Assembly (NCBI GenBank): GCA_020062665.1
Contig: JAGUVW010000016.1
Coordinates: 1 to 64,000, forward strand
Origin: Pseudomonadales bacterium
GTDB lineage: Bacteria > Pseudomonadota > Gammaproteobacteria > Pseudomonadales > Ketobacteraceae
Length of the DNA: 64,000 nucleotides
Direction of reading: 5' to 3'
The position numbers and the translations under genes are program-made. The stretch's first letter is position 1. The number at the start of each line of letters is the position of its first letter. The notes beneath the pieces are model-generated. The model worked only from the letters and a program-made list of their open reading frames with translations. It did not search any database and was not told the DNA's origin. Shown piece by piece: positions 43,821-51,615 of the stretch.

Positions 43821-44453
43821 TCAGGCTTGCGCCGGTTTGGGCTGCCAGTGCGCGGCCCCCAGAAACACCAGCTGCAACTGGCGCTGCAAACGGCGCTGAA
43901 ACTGGGCCAGCGCAACGGTATTGGACGCCGGCAGATCCAGCAGCTCCATGGTGGACGACGCTACGGTATGAATGGTCAGCGAGGTCACGTTATCCAACAT
44001 GTCCGCCGACAGCTGCGGCAGCAAACCCAGCCGCTTCAGATCCAGCGCCAGCTCGTTGGCAAAGTACTGCAATTCGCTGCGGATGGCGTTGCGCACGGTG
44101 AGCGTGCCGCCGGTGAGGGATTGCGCCAGAAACACAAAGTAAACCCGCTGGCGGAACACGTACTCGCAATACTGGCTGAGGGAATCCCGGATCAGGGAGC
44201 GGGGATCGGTGCGATGCTGGCGCACTTCCCGCATCAATTGCCGCAGCACCTTGCTCAACTCGTCCACCAGGTTCAGCGCCAGATCTTCCACGTCATTGAA
44301 ATGGCGGTAGAAAGCCGTAGGCACCACCCCGGCCCGCTTGGCCACTTCGCGGATGCTCAGGCTGGAAATATGCTGGCCTTCCTCGACCCATTGCAGCGCG
44401 GCGTTCATCAGCGACTGGCGCGTCAGCAGTTTTCTTTCCTGGCGGTTGTTCAT
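43821..44453 (-). CDS. desT: TetR-family repressor, DesT/FabR type
   Basis: A 210-residue repressor. TetR helix-turn-helix at about 15-60 (SIREVAKRAGVVPTAFYRHFND), then a helical acyl-CoA-binding-type domain with FRQRVYFVFLAQSLTGG. It is divergent from a ferredoxin-reductase plus desaturase pair, exactly the desT/desCB arrangement of Pseudomonas aeruginosa, where DesT senses the saturated/unsaturated acyl-CoA ratio and represses desCB. Two matching operators lie in the shared 268-base gap. The N-terminus MNNRQERKLLTRQSLMNAAL also fits that branch. Confidence 0.87.
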   Translation of the reverse strand: MNNRQERKLLTRQSLMNAALQWVEEGQHISSLSIREVAKRAGVVPTAFYRHFNDVEDLALNLVDELSKVLRQLMREVRQHRTDPRSLIRDSLSQYCEYVFRQRVYFVFLAQSLTGGTLTVRNAIRSELQYFANELALDLKRLGLLPQLSADMLDNVTSLTIHTVASSTMELLDLPASNTVALAQFQRRLQRQLQLVFLGAAHWQPKPAQA

Positions 44454-44572
44454 CGAGCCTGATCCAGATCAATTCAGTGCGCAATTGTAGGCAGATTGGC
44501 TGCCGATGTAACAGATCACCGGGCCAAATCCTCGAATTTACCCCTTAAAATCCCCCCCGATTTTTCCACTCA

Positions 44573-44588
44573 GTGTACAAGTGAACAC
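44573..44588. promoter_or_regulatory. DesT-like operator 1
   Basis: GTGTACAAGTGAACAC: 12 of 16 positions are palindromic, with perfect GTG/CAC ends. It shares GTGTACAA-TG-CAC with operator 2. It lies about 120 bases upstream of the repressor start and could give autoregulation. An AT-rich palindrome TGTTTTAAAACA (44611-44622) lies between the two operators. Confidence 0.6.
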
Positions 44589-44660
44589 AAATTCAACAGT
44601 AATAAATAATTGTTTTAAAACACAATTTTAATTTTTGTATGACATTTTACAGGCGCCGCA

Positions 44661-44697
44661 TTGACATCCGTATTCGCAACGGTGTACAACTGTTCAC
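44661..44697 (+). promoter_or_regulatory. desCB promoter overlapped by DesT-like operator 2
   Basis: A perfect -35 TTGACA (44661-44666) and a -10-like TACAAC (44685-44690, 18-base spacer) lie 32-61 bases before the reductase ATG. The -10 is inside GTGTACAACTGTTCAC (44682-44697), a 16-base partial palindrome nearly equal to operator 1. A repressor bound here would block RNA polymerase. Confidence 0.6.
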
Positions 44698-44721
44698 GCA
44701 AACAACGCAGGAGTACCCACA

Positions 44722-45825
44722 ATGGACGCCAAAGCCTGGTTCAACCTCAGCCTGTTCAACACCCCCCGCGCCGGGGAGTATTTCGAATACCTGGTTCAGG
44801 GCATCGATCCCCTGTGGTCGCTCACCGACTGCAAGGCCCGCGTGGTGGAGGTTCGCGATGAAACCCACGACACCAAGACCTTCGTCCTGCGCCCCAATGC
44901 CCGCTGGCAGGGTTTCGAACCCGGCCAGCACCTGCATATCACCCTGACCATCAACGGCGTGCAGCAGACCCGCACCTTCACCATCTCCTCCACACCGTAT
45001 GAATGGAAGCAACAGGGCACCATTACCCTGACCGTGAAGCGGGTGCCCGATGGCCGCGTCACTGGCTGGATGCACGATCACCTGAGCGCCGGCACGGTGG
45101 TGACCTTGTCCCAGGCCAGCGGTGACTTCGTGCTGCCGAAAGAGCCGGAAGGTGCCATTGCCTATTTCGCCGCCGGTTCCGGCATTACGCCGATTGCGTC
45201 CCAGCTGGGCAAGCTGTCCGCCTGCAAGATGCCGGTGCCGGCCACTCTGCTCTACTTCGCCCGCAGCGAACAGGATTACATTTTCGGCGCCGAACTGAAG
45301 GCGCTGGCCCAGGCCCACAAGCGCTTCACCCTGCACACCATTGCCGCAGACGGCGGCCATCCCGACACGCACTACAGCCTGCCCCAGGGCATGATCAGCG
45401 CCGACCACGTGCGCGCCGCCCTGCAGGACAAGCCGGAGTGGGTGTATGTGTGCGGCCCCCATCCGTTCCGCGAGCAGGTGAAAGCACTGCTGGCAGAACA
45501 GGGCTATCCGCTCAACCGGGTGAAGGAAGAAGCCTTCGGCCTGCCGCCAGTGGCGCGCGTCGCCGGGGAAAAGGTCACGGTCAGCTTCAGCAACAGCCAC
45601 ACCAAAGCCAGCACCGATCAACCCGGCACCATCCTTTCCATGGCGGAAGAGGCCGGCCTCAAGCCCACCTCTGGCTGCCGCATGGGCATCTGCTACACCT
45701 GCAAGTGCACCAAGAAATCCGGCCAGGTGCGCAATGTCGTCACTGGCGAACTGTCGTCGACAGGCGAAGAGGACATCCGCATCTGCGTGTCCACCCCCGT
45801 CAGCAACGTTGAAATCGCCCTGTAA
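44722..45825 (+). CDS. desC: ferredoxin-type oxidoreductase partner of the desaturase
   Basis: A 367-residue electron-transfer flavoprotein. FAD-binding FR-type domain (about 30-130; QTRTFTISSTP), NAD(P)-binding domain (about 135-260; YFAAGSGITPIASQL, WVYVCGPHPFREQV) and a C-terminal plant-type [2Fe-2S] domain with SGCRMGICYTCKC and a fourth Cys in DIRICVSTP. It passes electrons from NAD(P)H to the desaturase encoded 32 bases downstream. GGAG precedes the ATG. The arrangement matches P. aeruginosa desC. Confidence 0.92.
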   Translation: MDAKAWFNLSLFNTPRAGEYFEYLVQGIDPLWSLTDCKARVVEVRDETHDTKTFVLRPNARWQGFEPGQHLHITLTINGVQQTRTFTISSTPYEWKQQGTITLTVKRVPDGRVTGWMHDHLSAGTVVTLSQASGDFVLPKEPEGAIAYFAAGSGITPIASQLGKLSACKMPVPATLLYFARSEQDYIFGAELKALAQAHKRFTLHTIAADGGHPDTHYSLPQGMISADHVRAALQDKPEWVYVCGPHPFREQVKALLAEQGYPLNRVKEEAFGLPPVARVAGEKVTVSFSNSHTKASTDQPGTILSMAEEAGLKPTSGCRMGICYTCKCTKKSGQVRNVVTGELSSTGEEDIRICVSTPVSNVEIAL

Positions 45826-45857
45826 TCATCTTTGAATCGAAGGAAAAGGAGTCCACC

Positions 45858-46985
45858 ATGACCACTGCAAACCGTCCGGCACTGGAAGCCCTGAAACCCG
45901 CCGCCATGACCGGCCAGCGCAAACTCAGCGAAACCCAACTGGCCGAACTGCAGAAGGAATTCGACGCGCTGCGTGACAGCATCAAGGCCGACCTGGGCCA
46001 GCGCGATGCCGACTACATCCAGAACATCATCCGCATCCAGCGCTTCTGCGAAATCGCCGGCCGCACCCTGATTCACTTCAGCTTCACGCCGGTGGCGTTC
46101 ATGCTCGGCGTCACCGCGCTGTCCATCTCGAAGATCATGGACAACATGGAAATCGGCCACAACGTGATGCACGGCCAGTACGACTGGATGAACGATCCGA
46201 AAGTGCACTCCCGTAATTTCGACTGGGATACCGCCTGCGACAACAAATCGTGGATGCGTACTCACAATTTCGAGCACCACACCTTCACCAATATCGTGGG
46301 CAAGGATCGCGATTATGGTTATGCGGTGCTGCGCCTGTCCGATGACACCCCGTGGCACCCGCTGCGCAGTATCCAGATCGCGTATTTCGCGCTGCTGAGC
46401 ATTTTCTTCCAGTGGGGCGTGGCGCTGCATGAAATGGAAACCGAAAAGCTGCGTGAAGGCACCTTCGACCTGGAAGAGAAGAAGCCCTACATCAAGGCGA
46501 TGCTGAAAAAGGCTGGCCGCCAGGTGTTCAAGGACTATATCTTCTTCCCGGCGCTGGCAGGTCCGTTCTTCTGGAAAGTCATGCTGGGCAACGGCATGGC
46601 GAACCTGGCGCGCAACCTGTGGGCGTCATCCATCATTTTCTGCGGCCACTTCACCGAGGGCGCCCAGGCGTTCAGCGAGGAAGAGTGCGAAAACGAGAGC
46701 AAGGGTCACTGGTACTACCGGCAAATGCTGGGCTCTAGCAACTTCGAAGGCGGACGTCTGCTGCACATCATGAGCGGCCACCTGAGCTACCAGATCGAGC
46801 ACCACCTGTTCCCGGACATCCCGGCCCACCGCTATGCCGAAATGTCACCCAAGGTGCAGGAAATCGCCGAACGCTTTGGCATTCCCTACAACACCGGGTC
46901 GTTTGCCAAGCAGTACAGCAGCGTGGTCAAGCGGGTGCTGAAATACTCCCTGCCGTCATCCCTCAGCAGCAAGATCAAGGCCTGA
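45858..46985 (+). CDS. desB: membrane acyl-CoA / fatty acid desaturase
   Basis: A 375-residue diiron desaturase placing a double bond in long acyl chains. Three His boxes are visible: HNVMH (about 98-102), HNFEHH (about 135-140) and QIEHHLFP (about 312-319), all needed for the diiron centre. Hydrophobic segments around 70-95 and 175-240 anchor it in the inner membrane. It follows the reductase gene in one operon under the DesT-like operators. In P. aeruginosa the equivalent enzyme acts aerobically at position 9 of exogenous acyl-CoA; the same is inferred here. Confidence 0.93.
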   Translation: MTTANRPALEALKPAAMTGQRKLSETQLAELQKEFDALRDSIKADLGQRDADYIQNIIRIQRFCEIAGRTLIHFSFTPVAFMLGVTALSISKIMDNMEIGHNVMHGQYDWMNDPKVHSRNFDWDTACDNKSWMRTHNFEHHTFTNIVGKDRDYGYAVLRLSDDTPWHPLRSIQIAYFALLSIFFQWGVALHEMETEKLREGTFDLEEKKPYIKAMLKKAGRQVFKDYIFFPALAGPFFWKVMLGNGMANLARNLWASSIIFCGHFTEGAQAFSEEECENESKGHWYYRQMLGSSNFEGGRLLHIMSGHLSYQIEHHLFPDIPAHRYAEMSPKVQEIAERFGIPYNTGSFAKQYSSVVKRVLKYSLPSSLSSKIKA

Positions 46986-47048
46986 GTGACTGTTGCCAGG
47001 CGGAAAATGGTGCTATAGAAGCTGCTAGCAAGGAGAGAGGACCCGACC

Positions 47049-47375
47049 ATGGCACTGCTGAACAAACTCGAAATGCTCAAGGACATGATCCAGACCGCCA
47101 TCGACAACGGCGCCCGCACGGTGGAAGACGTGCACAAGTCCATTGCGGATCTGCCGTTCGAGATTCTGGAAAAAAACGGCTTGCTGGATGAAGACAGACA
47201 ACAGCTGCGGGAACGCAGCCAACAAACGATCGGAACAGTGTATGGAACGATTCGTGAAATCAATCAGAAAATTGGTGAACTGGCTTCGGACATGTTTGAA
47301 GCCCTCGAGGACAGCCAGCACGTTTCTCGCGTGATGGACGAAAACGATCAGAAGTCCACCGACGACTCCCGCTAA
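47049..47375 (+). CDS. small helical hypothetical protein
   Basis: A 108-residue soluble protein, mostly helical, acidic at the end (DENDQKSTDDSR). KLEMLKDMIQTAIDNGARTVEDVHKSIADLPFEILEKNG reads as two helices and a turn, followed by a long amphipathic helix (TIGTVYGTIREINQKIGELASDMFEAL), a layout that recalls phasin-like or partner-binding proteins. AAGGAGAGAGG precedes the ATG. It starts 63 bases after the desaturase gene and could be cotranscribed, although a -10-like TATAGA just upstream may start separate transcription. Function unknown. Confidence 0.75.
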   Translation: MALLNKLEMLKDMIQTAIDNGARTVEDVHKSIADLPFEILEKNGLLDEDRQQLRERSQQTIGTVYGTIREINQKIGELASDMFEALEDSQHVSRVMDENDQKSTDDSR

Positions 47376-47394
47376 GCAGGATTCTGTCATTCTC

Positions 47395-47430
47395 AACCCG
47401 CCTTTCTGTCCCGGAAAGCGCGGGTTTTTT
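47395..47430 (+). terminator. Rho-independent terminator
   Basis: AACCCGC (47395-47401) pairs with GCGGGTT (47420-47426), with inner CTTTC/GAAAG pairing, followed by TTTTTT. Confidence 0.88.
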
Positions 47431-47442
47431 GTGCGCAACCTT

Positions 47443-47471
47443 TTGCCGAATCAGTCAACCTCATCTATAGT
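47443..47471 (+). promoter_or_regulatory. sigma70-type promoter of the beta-barrel gene
   Basis: TTGCCG (47443-47448), 17-base spacer, TATAGT (47466-47471). Four and five matches to consensus. The start of transcription near 47478 leaves a leader of about 70 bases. Confidence 0.6.
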
Positions 47472-47546
47472 GCTGCTAACCGTGCACGACCGCTGCCGGT
47501 CGGCCCGCCTCCACAAGAAAAAACCAGGGACAAAGAGGAAATAACA

Positions 47547-48050
47547 ATGAAGAAAGCGCTTCTTGGCACCGCATTGGCAACCGGTATGATGCTGACCACC
47601 TCCTCGGTAATGGCCGTAGGCTATATCGGCGTCGACTACCAGATGTTCAGAATGGTTGCTGAGGGCTGGTCCGATTCACAGCCCGAAGGTGCCGCACTGC
47701 GTCTGGGCGGCAGCCTGAACGACAATTTCATGGTCGAAGGTCGCATCGGTGCCAGCACCGCTGGCGACAAGACGGATGGCGTGTCCTTCAAGGTGGACGA
47801 CTACATGGGTGTCTATGTGAAGGGTGGCTTCGATCTGGCAGACATGATTTTCCCCTACGTCGCCGTTGGCTTCAGCAAGGTTGACCTGGTTCTCGAAGAC
47901 GAAAAGGAAACCGAAGGCGACTTTTCCTACGGCCTGGGCGCAGATCTGCACTTTGGCAGCTTCCAGGTAGGCGCCGAGTGGATGATGATGCTGGACGAAA
48001 CCGACTACGAACTGAAAACCGGCACCGTTTCCTTCGCCTGGCGCTTCTGA
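47547..48050 (+). CDS. small outer-membrane beta-barrel protein
   Basis: A 167-residue protein with a clear signal peptide (MKKALLGTALATG, cleavage at VMA-VGY). The mature part of about 144 residues alternates polar and aromatic residues, as in small eight-stranded barrels, and ends SFAWRF with the C-terminal Phe recognised by the BAM complex. Pattern DNFMVEGRIGAST...VYVKGGFDLADMIFPYVAVGFSKV is typical. GAGG precedes the ATG; a promoter lies upstream and no terminator is seen before mgtE. No substrate is known. Confidence 0.85.
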   Translation: MKKALLGTALATGMMLTTSSVMAVGYIGVDYQMFRMVAEGWSDSQPEGAALRLGGSLNDNFMVEGRIGASTAGDKTDGVSFKVDDYMGVYVKGGFDLADMIFPYVAVGFSKVDLVLEDEKETEGDFSYGLGADLHFGSFQVGAEWMMMLDETDYELKTGTVSFAWRF

Positions 48051-48195
48051 TCCCGTCCGACCGTTCTGCACTACCGGCTGCCTGCATCCTGCGGGCAGTC
48101 TGCTCTCCGCAAAACTGCAACAACGCCCCTGCACAATGGCAGCCCCTTGCGTACAATCAGCGGGTGGTTCCACCTGACTGCCGCGAATTCCGCCC

Positions 48196-49629
48196 ATGAC
48201 CGACTCCGTAACCGGCCCCAAACTGGAACAGCGTCTTGCGCCCATCCTGGATCTGCTGCAGAAGCAGCAGGTGGTGCACGCCATGACCCAGCGTCAGGCC
48301 CAACCGCGCGCCAGCCTGATTGAAAACCTGCTGATCCGCCAGCAGGAAAACGAACTGCACCGGGCGCTGGAAAAACTCAACGGACCCGACGCCGCTCACC
48401 TGCTGCAGATGCTCACCACCGACAAGCGCCTGCTGGTCTGGCACGAGCTGCCGGACAGCCTCGCCGCCCAGGCCCTGATCGAACTGTCCGAAGCGGTGGC
48501 CGAGGACATGGTGGAAGCCACTCCGGGTGAGCGCCTGGAAAAAATCCTGCAGGAACTGGATGCCGAGGAACTGGCAGAAATCGCCGATCTGCTGCCCCGT
48601 GAACCGCTGGAAAAGGTCAAAGCCCTGCTGGAAGCCAACGAGCGCACCTGGCTGGAGTCCAGTCTCGCCTATCCGGAAGATTCGGTGGGCGAGATCATGA
48701 GCAAGGACAGCCTGATCGCCAGCGACGACATGACCGTGAATCAGGCCATCGCGCACGTGCGTTCCGCCGTTGAATTGCCACCGCAAACCGACAAGCTGTT
48801 CATCGTCAATCGCCACAAACATCTGGTGGGCGTCGTGCCGCTGATTGCGCTGATGCGACACGATGTGGATCGTCACCTGAGTGAAGTGATGGACCCCAAC
48901 GTGGTGTTCTTTTCCCCGGAAGACTCCGCCGAGGAAGCCGGTCACGCCTTTGAGCGCTACGACCTGATTTCCGCGCCGGTCGTGGATGAGCGTCACCGGG
49001 TGATTGGCCGCCTGCGGGTGGAAGCGATCATGGACTTTCTGCGCGATCGCGCCGACGAGCAGGCGCTAGCCAATGCCGGCCTCAGCGCCGACACCGATCT
49101 GCTTGGCCCCATCTGGGAAGGCGCCCGTGAACGCTGGCCCTGGCTGTGCGTCAACCTGTTCACCGCATTCATCGCCACCCGCTTCATCAGCCTGTTCGAA
49201 GGCACCATCGAACAGCTGGTGGTGCTGGCCACCCTGATGCCGATCGTGGCGAGCGTGGGCGGCAACACCGGGCACCAGACCTCGGCCCTGATGATCCGGG
49301 GACTGGCGCTCAATCACGTGCAGCGGGACACCCTCTGGTATATCTATCGCAAGGAAACCGCCATCGGCCTGATCAACGGACTGGTGTGGGGCGCCGCGCT
49401 GGGGCTGTTCGCCTGGGGGCTGTACCAGAGTCCGCTGCTGGGACTGGTGATGATGATGGCCGTCACTCTGAATCTGGTGCTGGCGGCGCTGCTGGGCGTC
49501 AGCGTGCCAGTGCTGCTGGACCGGGCCGGCCGCGATCCCGCCATGGGCTCGTCGGTGGTGCTCACCTTTGCCACCGACAGCATGGGTTTCTTCCTGTTTC
49601 TGGGCCTGGCCAGCCTGATCCTGATCTGA
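48196..49629 (+). CDS. mgtE: magnesium transporter MgtE
   Basis: Mg2+ channel of the inner membrane gated by cytoplasmic Mg2+. 477 residues: N domain (about 35-150; LLQMLTTDKRLLVWHELPD), two CBS domains (about 160-275; VGEIMSKDSLIASDDMTVNQA, VMDPNVVFFSPEDSAEEAG) and five membrane segments from about 315, including the pore signature MPIVASVGGNTGHQTSALMIRGLA and the C-terminal LTFATDSMGFFLFLGLA. No Mg-sensing leader was recognised in the 145-base gap upstream. Confidence 0.96.
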   Translation: MTDSVTGPKLEQRLAPILDLLQKQQVVHAMTQRQAQPRASLIENLLIRQQENELHRALEKLNGPDAAHLLQMLTTDKRLLVWHELPDSLAAQALIELSEAVAEDMVEATPGERLEKILQELDAEELAEIADLLPREPLEKVKALLEANERTWLESSLAYPEDSVGEIMSKDSLIASDDMTVNQAIAHVRSAVELPPQTDKLFIVNRHKHLVGVVPLIALMRHDVDRHLSEVMDPNVVFFSPEDSAEEAGHAFERYDLISAPVVDERHRVIGRLRVEAIMDFLRDRADEQALANAGLSADTDLLGPIWEGARERWPWLCVNLFTAFIATRFISLFEGTIEQLVVLATLMPIVASVGGNTGHQTSALMIRGLALNHVQRDTLWYIYRKETAIGLINGLVWGAALGLFAWGLYQSPLLGLVMMMAVTLNLVLAALLGVSVPVLLDRAGRDPAMGSSVVLTFATDSMGFFLFLGLASLILI

Positions 49630-49733
49630 CCTCAGGCGCGGCCAGACTGGTCTACGCTTAACAGATGGAAGCGATTGTGTCCCCAGGGGTAGAGGGGCAT
49701 TCCCTTTGATTTGCTTAAGTGACTGGCCACAAT

Positions 49734-51524
49734 ATGAAAAAGATCAGCGCAGGCTCCCTGGCTTGTCTGCTGCTGGCGGCGACCTTCAGCGCCTCCAGCC
49801 GGGCCGACAGTTTCGATGACGCCGTAACCCAGTTTCTCAAAGGATTCGACTACTGCAAGGAAGCCAAATCCCATCTCAGTGGAGGCCGCCTGCCGCAAGC
49901 CCAGGCCGCCCTGCAACAGTATCAGCGGCTGCTGAACGAGGCCTCCCGCATCAACCCGGACATCCTCACTACCAGCAAGCGCGACATGGACGGCAACCTG
50001 AAATACTGCCAGCGCGTGAGCCGCGATGTGGAAGTGGAAGTGGGCATGCCCGCCATGAACCAGGCCCTGGCCGCCTGCGACGCCGCCCAGCAAGCGCTGC
50101 AGGATCAGAAACCGGATCAGGCCAAGCAACACCTGGCCGAGTTTCGCCAGCGCCGTGACGACGCGCTCAAGCAAGCCCCCAGCCTGAGCGAGATTTTCAC
50201 CGTCAAGAACCAGATCAGCCGTTGCGAGCGCATCGAATCCAAGATCGCCTCGTCCAGCATGCAGCAACAGGCACTGGCGCTGTCGCTGGAAACCGTGCGG
50301 GAAGAAAGCGCCGCCTACGCCGCCAGCTGCCAGAAAACCCTGGACACACTGAAAGCGGAACGGATTGACGATCCGGTGCTGCGGGACGCCAATCAGGGTC
50401 TTGCCAGCACCCAGTCGCACAAGAAAAACGTAGCCAGCGAACGACTGGCACAGCAGGCCTTTACCGCCAATCCACAACATCCCGCCAAGAAAGCCGTCGA
50501 CGCGAATCTGGCGAAAGGCGATCGCTGCAGCGCGGAACTGTCCAGCCTCATCGCCGAAAAGCAGCAGGAATTGCGCGTGATCACCCAGCACTTTTCCCGC
50601 GTCAACGGCCAACTCAACGCTGCCAACCTGAGCTGCCAACAGGCGCAGAAATCCGCCGTCAGTGCATCAAGCCAGAGCACCTACGACACAGTGAGAACGG
50701 ATTACGAAAACGCGCTGCGGCTGCGCAACACCACCCGCGACGCCCTGAGCCGGGACGAGCGTTACGTCGCCTATCAGGGCCGTGACGATGTGGCGCAGAT
50801 CGAAAAGCAGATGCAGAGCCTGAACAGCTGCCTGGAAAAAACCAAGAACGACATGGCAGCAGCCTTCGCCCGCTTGACGCCCGCCACAGCGACAGCGGCT
50901 GCAGCGGCTCCACCCCCCGTGACACAGCCGACGCCTGCAGCAGCTTCCGGCAACACTACCAGCGCACCTGCCCGGCAGATCACCGGCACACTGCGCATCA
51001 ATGATCTGGCGCCGGAATTCGCCTTGTTCTACACCGCCGACAACACCCTGCCCCAGGCGCCGGAAATCGTGGTGGAACGGGCCGGCTTCGACCAGCAGCT
51101 CTACATCGCCTCCAGCAAGTCCAGCCTGAATTTCAAAAATCGCGACAACACCGCCCACCGCATCAGCGCCAGCAACGACGCGGTTGGTTTCAGTGATACC
51201 CTGGTGCGCCTGCAACCGCGTCAGACCAAACCCGCCAGCGTCAATTGGCCGGAAAACACGGTAGTGACGTTGCGCAGTGATCGCGGCACCTTCGCCACCA
51301 GCTACATCGCCAATCTGCCGACCGCCAATTACCAGCAACTGGCGTTTTCCGGCAACCGCGAGGTGAAAGTGAAATTCGCCAACGAGAAAGGCGCCACCAG
51401 CGCCTATCTGGTGATGCCGGACATGGACGTGCTGACGTTCACGCTGGGCAAGGGTGAAACCAAGAGTCTGGCCATCACCCGTAGCGGCGTGCCGGTAGGC
51501 AGCCTGGTGGTGACCGGGGAATAA
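49734..51524 (+). CDS. exported coiled-coil protein with C-terminal beta domain
   Basis: A 596-residue exported protein of unknown function. Signal peptide (cleavage near SSRADS), then about 370 residues of helical, Ala/Gln-rich sequence with regularly placed Cys (FDYCKEAK, LKYCQRV, LAACDAA, ISRCERI, SCQKTL), a Pro/Ala/Thr linker (about 388-415; AAAAPPPVTQPTPAA) and a C-terminal beta-rich domain (about 420-596) resembling a cupredoxin-like fold without obvious copper ligands. I start at the ATG at 49734 (MKKISAG) instead of the GTG at 49719. It stands alone, between mgtE and a strong terminator. Confidence 0.7.
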   Translation: MKKISAGSLACLLLAATFSASSRADSFDDAVTQFLKGFDYCKEAKSHLSGGRLPQAQAALQQYQRLLNEASRINPDILTTSKRDMDGNLKYCQRVSRDVEVEVGMPAMNQALAACDAAQQALQDQKPDQAKQHLAEFRQRRDDALKQAPSLSEIFTVKNQISRCERIESKIASSSMQQQALALSLETVREESAAYAASCQKTLDTLKAERIDDPVLRDANQGLASTQSHKKNVASERLAQQAFTANPQHPAKKAVDANLAKGDRCSAELSSLIAEKQQELRVITQHFSRVNGQLNAANLSCQQAQKSAVSASSQSTYDTVRTDYENALRLRNTTRDALSRDERYVAYQGRDDVAQIEKQMQSLNSCLEKTKNDMAAAFARLTPATATAAAAAPPPVTQPTPAAASGNTTSAPARQITGTLRINDLAPEFALFYTADNTLPQAPEIVVERAGFDQQLYIASSKSSLNFKNRDNTAHRISASNDAVGFSDTLVRLQPRQTKPASVNWPENTVVTLRSDRGTFATSYIANLPTANYQQLAFSGNREVKVKFANEKGATSAYLVMPDMDVLTFTLGKGETKSLAITRSGVPVGSLVVTGE

Positions 51525-51539
51525 TTCACGCTTACAAAG

Positions 51540-51579
51540 AAAAAGCGCTGCCCCGATTTTAGGGCGCAGCGCTTTTTTT
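51540..51579. terminator. bidirectional terminator
   Basis: AAAAAGCGCTGCCC and its complement GGGCGCAGCGCTTTTTTT form a long GC stem with A and T tails, between the coiled-coil gene and the convergent acyl-CoA dehydrogenase gene. Confidence 0.92.
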
Positions 51580-51615
51580 ATTGACTGACGCGAAGAGTGT
51601 GCGTTAGCGCGACTG

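Noticed and set aside
44611-44622. TGTTTTAAAACA as a third DesT operator
   Set aside because: A perfect palindrome but unrelated in sequence to the two GTGTACAA-type sites; more likely plain AT-rich promoter DNA.
48051-48195. Magnesium riboswitch upstream of mgtE
   Set aside because: The gap is only 145 bases and I see no M-box-like conserved helices.
49719-49733. GTG start for the coiled-coil exported protein
   Set aside because: It would add MTGHN before an otherwise normal MKK signal peptide and has no better ribosome site.
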